Part shown: positions 59,315-64,000 of the stretch, piece after piece | Position numbering within the stretch: position 1 is the first letter of the stretch | Layout of the letters: the number at the start of each line of letters is the position of its first letter | Notes under the pieces: generated by a model | What the model was told of the DNA's origin: nothing | Database searches by the model: none | Seen by the model: only the letters and a program-made list of their open reading frames with translations | Assembly: GCA_029962745.1 (NCBI GenBank) | Contig: CM057167.1 | Span: 21,068,679-21,132,678, forward strand | Origin: Echinometra lucunter | Lineage: Eukaryota; Echinodermata; Echinoidea; Camarodonta; Echinometridae | Direction: 5' to 3' | DNA: 64,000 bases | Position numbers and translations under genes: made by a program

Positions 59315-59862
59315 TCCCGGGGGTGGGGGGGGGGGCACTCAGTATATAATGCGTGGTGGGTATGTGCGGCGGAGAAGACCCCCATTTTTACACTCAAATT
59401 TCCATTCAAAAGCATAGCATTTTTCTCTTATTGAGAAAAATAACAAAGAAAGCCGTTCCAAAGCATAGCATTTTCTTCTTATCGAGAAAAAAGAAGAAAG
59501 AAATCCGTTCCAAAGCTTCGCATGTTTTTCGTTTCGCCATTCCATCCACATTGATCCGCTACAATGAGCTGCATTTTTGTGAAAAGCAGCCCACAGAGCC
59601 TCTGCACGAGCGCACCCGGCGCCCCATGCCGCCGGGCAAGCTGCATGCACGTATGCCCGTTCCGTAGGGATACATATGCACTCACACGCAGGCGAACAGT
59701 TCCAAAGACCCCCGTTTTCACAAACATTTGTAGTTCCGAAGCCTGTTCCGAAGACCCTCCTTTTCACAATAAGCCCATTCCAAAGCCCCCGTTTTTTATC
59801 TCGCCCGCGGCACATACCTACCACTTTTGGGGTCAAGTGCCCCCCCCCCCCCCCCGGGGCTT
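59315..59862. mobile_element. Element with poly-G ends and TATGTGCNGCG inner ends
   Basis: The left side is a G run followed by GCACTCAGTATATAATGCG and GGGTATGTGCGGCG. The reverse complement of the right side is a G run followed by GCACTTGACCCC and GGTATGTGCCGCGGG. Inside, TTCCAAAGCATAGCATTTT repeats twice and CCGTTCC / GAAGACC words recur. The 177-residue minus ORF (59339-59872) is a product of these repeats, with recurring LWNG and FSIR words. I do not call it a gene. Confidence 0.6.
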
Positions 59863-60158
59863 CAATTGCCATTATGCACTTTACAAGATTTCTACAAAAT
59901 GATGAGAAGAACCTAAATCACATTTTATATTTTCTTGTGGAGTAGGTCTAGATCTATCCCTAAATAATAATTACGATATCAGATGACCATTTTTCGTGAA
60001 TACATGAAAATATTACTACTTGCTTGTGGAAAAATATTAGACTCGTCTTCAACTCATCCAGTATTTTTCCACCACTCTTCCAATATTTTCACGTATCCCA
60101 TTCAAGGCCATCCAATATCATCTAAATATGTGAAAAAATACATAGTCGACTGACTTAA

Positions 60159-60565
60159 CCCATTCATGACAGAGGTCCACATTTTGTGGTTTGGCCTAAT
60201 ATCTTTTAATGCAAAGCCCTAAAAATCATACCAAATACATGAGCAGAAAGAGCAAAAAATTCTACACAAACTGTGCCCATTTTGGTTGCGTCAATATTCG
60301 TTGTTTGATGCTGAAAATTTTTTAAAGGAAAATAAGCATTAAAATCTTAAATTGGCAATGTGATAGAAAATTTAAAATCACTGTTTTCCCCTGCAAATTG
60401 GCAACTTTTTGACTTCTCATCATAATTTCTGTCAATTTATATTCATTTCAGATACATGACGTTTTGTAAGAAAAATGTAGCAATAAAATAAAAATGTTGG
60501 TGTTGCCAATTTGAAGAATAAAAGCTGATCACATTAGGCTTTAAATAATTCCTGTCATGAATGGG
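60159..60565 (+). mobile_element. TTAA-1 MITE
   Basis: TTAA at 60155-60158 and 60566-60569. Ends CCCATTCATGACAG / CTGTCATGAATGGG are a perfect pair. Both ends share the same C-to-T change relative to most copies. Confidence 0.92.
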
Positions 60566-60662
60566 TTAACCCACAGGCTAAAGGAACCTGGTGGCCCCTG
60601 TACAAAAAAGAAAATCCAGTAGTCAACAGGTTGACAAAAGGCTAAAGCCATTCGATCTCATT

Positions 60663-60695
60663 TGACCTTTGACTTAGATACATGACCTTTGACCC
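60663..60695. promoter_or_regulatory. Two DR1-like nuclear-receptor motifs, 20 bp apart
   Basis: TGACCTTTGACTT at 60663-60675 and TGACCTTTGACCC at 60683-60695. The second is the complement of GGGTCAAAGGTCA, close to the HNF4/RXR DR1 consensus. No gene is seen nearby. Confidence 0.3.
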
Positions 60696-60776
60696 CAAAT
60701 AATAATGAAGTCCTTGTAAGGTATACAATCCAAGTCTGGTTACAAACACGCAGATGGTCACAAAGTTATTATAGAC

Positions 60777-61095
60777 CCTGTTCTCATTACGAGATTGGAA
60801 AGAGGATCGCGCTATCGTGGGGCGATCTACATGGCGCGCGCCGGGGAGGTCCACCGGCTTGCCGTGGGTTCACACCTGCAGATGGTAGCACGATCTATCT
60901 TGGCACTCTCTGCACAGTAAACTGCGAATTAACTCGCTCTGGATCACGCTATCTCCCCTGGACCACCCTCCCAGAAGTGGTCCGGTTTGGGATCGCTGTG
61001 GAGCTACCTGGATCGAGCCCAAAAAACGTCATCGTGTTCTCACCTTAGAGGTGGCGCGATCTAGCACACGCTGGATCGCGCCATCCAAGTTGATA
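60777..61095. other. GC-rich island with GATCGCG/GCGATC words, probable repeat
   Basis: Unlike its AT-rich neighbours, this stretch is GC-rich and repeats GGATCGCG, GCGATCTA, GATCGCGCCA and TGGTCC/GGACCA in both orientations. It looks like an old foldback element, but I could not define matching ends. Confidence 0.4.
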
Positions 61096-61318
61096 AGCGT
61101 TACAGACGGATGAACAGATGCCGGTAAGGATCCCTTAGTCTCGCTCCACCTTGGTGGGGCTCAACAAAAATGTACTTTTTGGTCTACTTACAAATTATTG
61201 TACCATGAAATTGGTAAGAAGTGGGTATTTACCTGTAATTCCCAAGATTTCCTCTCTAGATTGATTTTTTTTTCTATCAGCCTTTTGAACACCTGTGATA
61301 TTTTCCTCCCATCCTTTT

Positions 61319-61326
61319 TATCTCTT

Positions 61327-61361
<35 letters not shown>

Positions 61362-61623
61362 ATTTCTCTCCCCATCCCACTAATATATTTCTTCCAATGT
61401 AGTTATTTTTCCTTCATGAAAATCTGTTTCTTCCTTTTTTGCTTTTTACACATTGCTTTCCTTTCCTTTAATAACCCCTTAAAACTTCTCTAGTTTCTTA
61501 ATTTTTTTTTGTTCTTTCTCTGTTGACCATCCTCATTCTTTCTCTAATTTTCCTTCAAGATACATGTATTGCATCCCCCTTTCCCCTATTTCCTACAATG
61601 TACTTTTTGCATTAGTTCCTTCT

Positions 61624-61656
<33 letters not shown>

Positions 61657-61665
61657 CCTCTGTCT
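61319..61665. repeat. Two CT microsatellites
   Basis: (CT)n at about 61321-61368 and 61627-61654, with T-rich DNA between. Confidence 0.9.
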
Positions 61666-61758
61666 CACCCCCTGTCCACATCTCTAGCCCTCCCTTCCCC
61701 CATCCCACCTTCTGGGAATTCCCCTTCCGTTCTCCTGATTTATTGGCAGTTGTAGGAA

Positions 61759-62793
61759 GCCCCTGTCAAACTTGGCCCTCCATGATGGCCATGTGGGAAA
61801 AAGATGAAAACCGAACGCATGGTAGGCCAGGAAGCTTATGTACATGTTTTCAACCATTTCATACTGATTACCAAAAAGTACATCCATAGTTAAATTTTGG
61901 AGGGGTGAACCCCTGTCAAACTTGGCCCTTCATGATTGCCATGTGGGAAAATGATGATGAAAACCAAATGCATCGGTGGCCAGCAGGCCAGGGAGCTATA
62001 TATTTTCAACCATTTAGGATTAACAAAAAGTATATGGTTAAATCAGGGATTTTGGAGGGGTGGAGGAAAGGAGGGAGCCCCTGTCAAACTCAGCCCTCTA
62101 TGATGGCATGTACTTGAAATATGGGTGACGAGGGTGCTAACCAGCCCTTTAGAATATCAGACCAGGGAGTCAAACTCCTTGGTAATATATTCAATTGTCA
62201 AAAGGATCAATCCAAAATACATGGTTAAAAAGGAGAAGGGGCATGGTGGGTGATATGGGGGGGGGGGGGGGGTCATGTTACACTTGGCCCTTTGTGAAGA
62301 GTATGTGGAAGAGAAATGAAGAACCAAATGCTATGGTGAACAGGGAGCGTACCAGCTGCATATGTAGACAAGATCAATGAAAGATACGTGGTCAAATCGA
62401 GGGGTGGGGGCTGATAGGAGAAAGCTACAATCATTGGCCCTCCGTGAAGGGCACGGGGGGGGGGGGGGGGGGGGGGAATGAGGAATCTATCCTCTTGTAG
62501 CCATGGATCACGGCTTAACCAGCCCATCATGTGTTCAATCATAAATAGGATTACTGCCAAGTACATGGTCAAATAGGAAGGGGGTGGTTTAATTTGGAAG
62601 GGATGGGGCGGGGAGGGGGGGGGGAGGTTGTGGTTGGGGAGAAGGGACAGAGGCAGGGGGAGCTAAGGAAGCCCCTGCCAAACCTGGCCATTTGTGATGG
62701 GCATGTGGCAAATGCACTACAGACATTTTCCATGAAGCTGACCAGCAGCAGCCCATCATGTGTTCAGTCGTCAACAGGACCATTGAGAGTTAA
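61759..62793. repeat. Minisatellite, six diverged units of about 150-240 bp
   Basis: The unit start GCCCCTGTCAAACTTGGCCC or a variant occurs at about 61759, 61909, 62077, 62271, 62432 and 62671. It is followed by TTCATGATGGCCATGTGG, CCAGGGAGC, TTTTCAACCAT and AAGTACATGGTTAAAT. Three long G runs (62257, 62456, 62616) sit between units. The TTAA-2 element is inserted in the last unit. Confidence 0.8.
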
Positions 62794-63280
62794 AGACATT
62801 GGTTAACATTGTTATGAATTAAAAAAATCTTGTTTTGTTACTTGAAAATGGGATAAACATAAGGGTTATAGTGTAAAAATACCAGTCTGAAAGTTTTAAA
62901 GTATAATATCCACAGGAGGTATTTTTAAATATCAAAAATGTGAACCAATGTTTGAAAAATATACGAGGGTCGGTTGCACAGAATAGACATAAGGAGTGCG
63001 CATGCACGTATGACTCACCTTACCGTACTGTGTGTATTGGCGTATCACACGGCGGGAGGCACATAATGGCATTTTCAAATTCAAGCAAAGTGGTCCTCTT
63101 AGTGATTGTCTCGTGAGACGAAGGATGATAAAATTGCCGTTTGCGTCTAACTTACACTTTTTCATTCCAAATTATGGTTGGTTTCAGGGTTTTTTAGTAC
63201 AAATACAAGTACTCATACACATGTTTCATCTTCGTTTGAGAATTTTTTAAATCAGCTACTCACAAAGCTAGCCAATGCCT
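62794..63280. mobile_element. TTAA-2 MITE, copy 2
   Basis: TTAA at 62790-62793 and 63281-63284, with ends AGACATTGG / CCAATGCCT (one change in the left end). Very similar to 46612-47097, in the same orientation. Confidence 0.88.
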
Positions 63281-63284
63281 TTAA

Positions 63285-64000
63285 ACAGTCAGAGTGGTGT
63301 CGGGGATTTGGGGCGGGAGTTAAAGGGATAATATCAGAAACATCGGGAACATGTGGAAGCTAACACCATGTAAAGTTCATAAGGTCATGCAATGCGAGGA
63401 ATTTAAAATCAGTTATTACGCTTTCAAATCCTTGGAGTTTTGACAAAAAGTAACATTTTAGCATGATACAAAAATTAACATTAAATTGCTAAATAGATTC
63501 ACAAAAATAAACTACAAAAAACAACTGTAATATAATCAAAAGAGGAACAAAGACATTGAGTGCTTTTGAGAAAATTTTGTGTTTTTTTTTTCCATTTCAC
63601 ACTCTTTTTCTTATTCAAAAAATTCATATCACTAATTTGACTTTTATATCATTCTTTCTGTTTAGACTCACTTCATTTCAATACCCCTTTCATTTTTGTT
63701 CAAAATAATTCATTTCAACAGATATAAAATCATTCATACCTGCATACTAACTTCACCAACCCAAGATCACCTTATATGTTACCAAAGCAGCGTCACCCTC
63801 CTGAAAACTGAGATATCCATGCAGCATACACATCAAAAACATGATGTTGATCATTTTATAGTTTGCAAATCTCTTACTCTCACTATATCTAACAAAAAAC
63901 TCAAAATTATCTTGGGGGGGGGGGGGCAGTCAGAATATATTTCTGTACAAAAGTGGTGACCACAAGTTTTCCCAAACCACCATAAACAAGTTTTATCTAG
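63285..64000. other. No gene recognised
   Basis: AT-rich DNA with a T run near 63582 and a G run near 63914-63926. The 87-residue plus ORF at 63696-63959 has no support. Confidence 0.4.

Noticed and set aside
59339..59872. 177-residue minus-strand ORF
   Set aside because: Recurring words come from DNA repeats within an element with inverted G-run ends; no splice sites or family match.
1..64000. An undescribed multi-gene system
   Set aside because: Only one exon is well supported; the rest is non-coding repeats, so no gene cluster or pathway can be claimed.

Overview
This is eukaryotic, AT-rich, intron-dominated DNA, not a bacterial or viral gene cluster. There are no operons, no long ORFs, no rRNA and no functional tRNA genes. 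The DNA is packed with short non-autonomous DNA transposons (MITEs, foldbacks), tRNA-derived SINEs, a truncated LINE, minisatellites, CT/GA microsatellites and poly-G runs. This composition, with a very high level of insertion/deletion difference between two near-identical segments, fits a highly heterozygous marine invertebrate. A sea urchin or other echinoderm is my best guess (inference; no diagnostic gene was recognised).

The main structural fact is that about 10.79-25.57 kb (copy A) is repeated in the same orientation at 26.07-40.93 kb (copy B), separated by exactly 500 N. Copy A ends and copy B begins at the gap, and both contig ends lie in or next to pyrimidine-rich low-complexity DNA. 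This is the geometry of two overlapping allelic contigs laid end to end (false duplication). A real tandem duplication is not excluded. Either way, the two copies show which mobile elements inserted or were lost since they diverged. A only: a foldback at 15.76 kb, a MITE at 18.51 kb and a MITE at 24.32 kb. B only: a LINE 3' end at 28.1 kb, a hAT-like element at 28.9 kb, an element at 34.57 kb, a 5'-truncated SINE at 37.9 kb and a palindromic element at 39.55 kb.

The only well-supported coding sequence is one 404-bp internal exon on the minus strand, present once in each copy (18053-18456 and 34106-34509). Both have an AG acceptor, a GTAAGT donor and an open frame. It encodes a basic, then acidic, then Ser/Gly-rich segment that I cannot assign to a family. 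A second, weaker minus-strand exon candidate lies at 396-449 with a GC-AG type donor and a compatible phase. A possible small upstream exon (20.0 kb / 36.3 kb) is more speculative. The window is therefore probably mostly introns of one minus-strand gene plus flanking DNA.

Layout: 0-10.7 kb, the possible last exon in view, then MITEs, a SINE with a MITE inside it, and tandem repeats. 10.8-40.9 kb, the duplicated block. 40.9-41.6 kb, a very long (TTC)n/(TTCTCC)n tract. 42-47 kb, a MITE cluster and a full-length tRNA-SINE. 47-51 kb, quiet AT-rich DNA. 51-53.3 kb, nested and tandem TTAA-flanked MITEs. 53-64 kb, further MITEs, GA/CT tracts and a six-unit minisatellite. I found no evidence for a new multi-gene system. 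The most useful content is the natural insertion record between the two copies, two MITE families flanked by TTAA, and DR1-like nuclear-receptor motifs found inside or near repeats.
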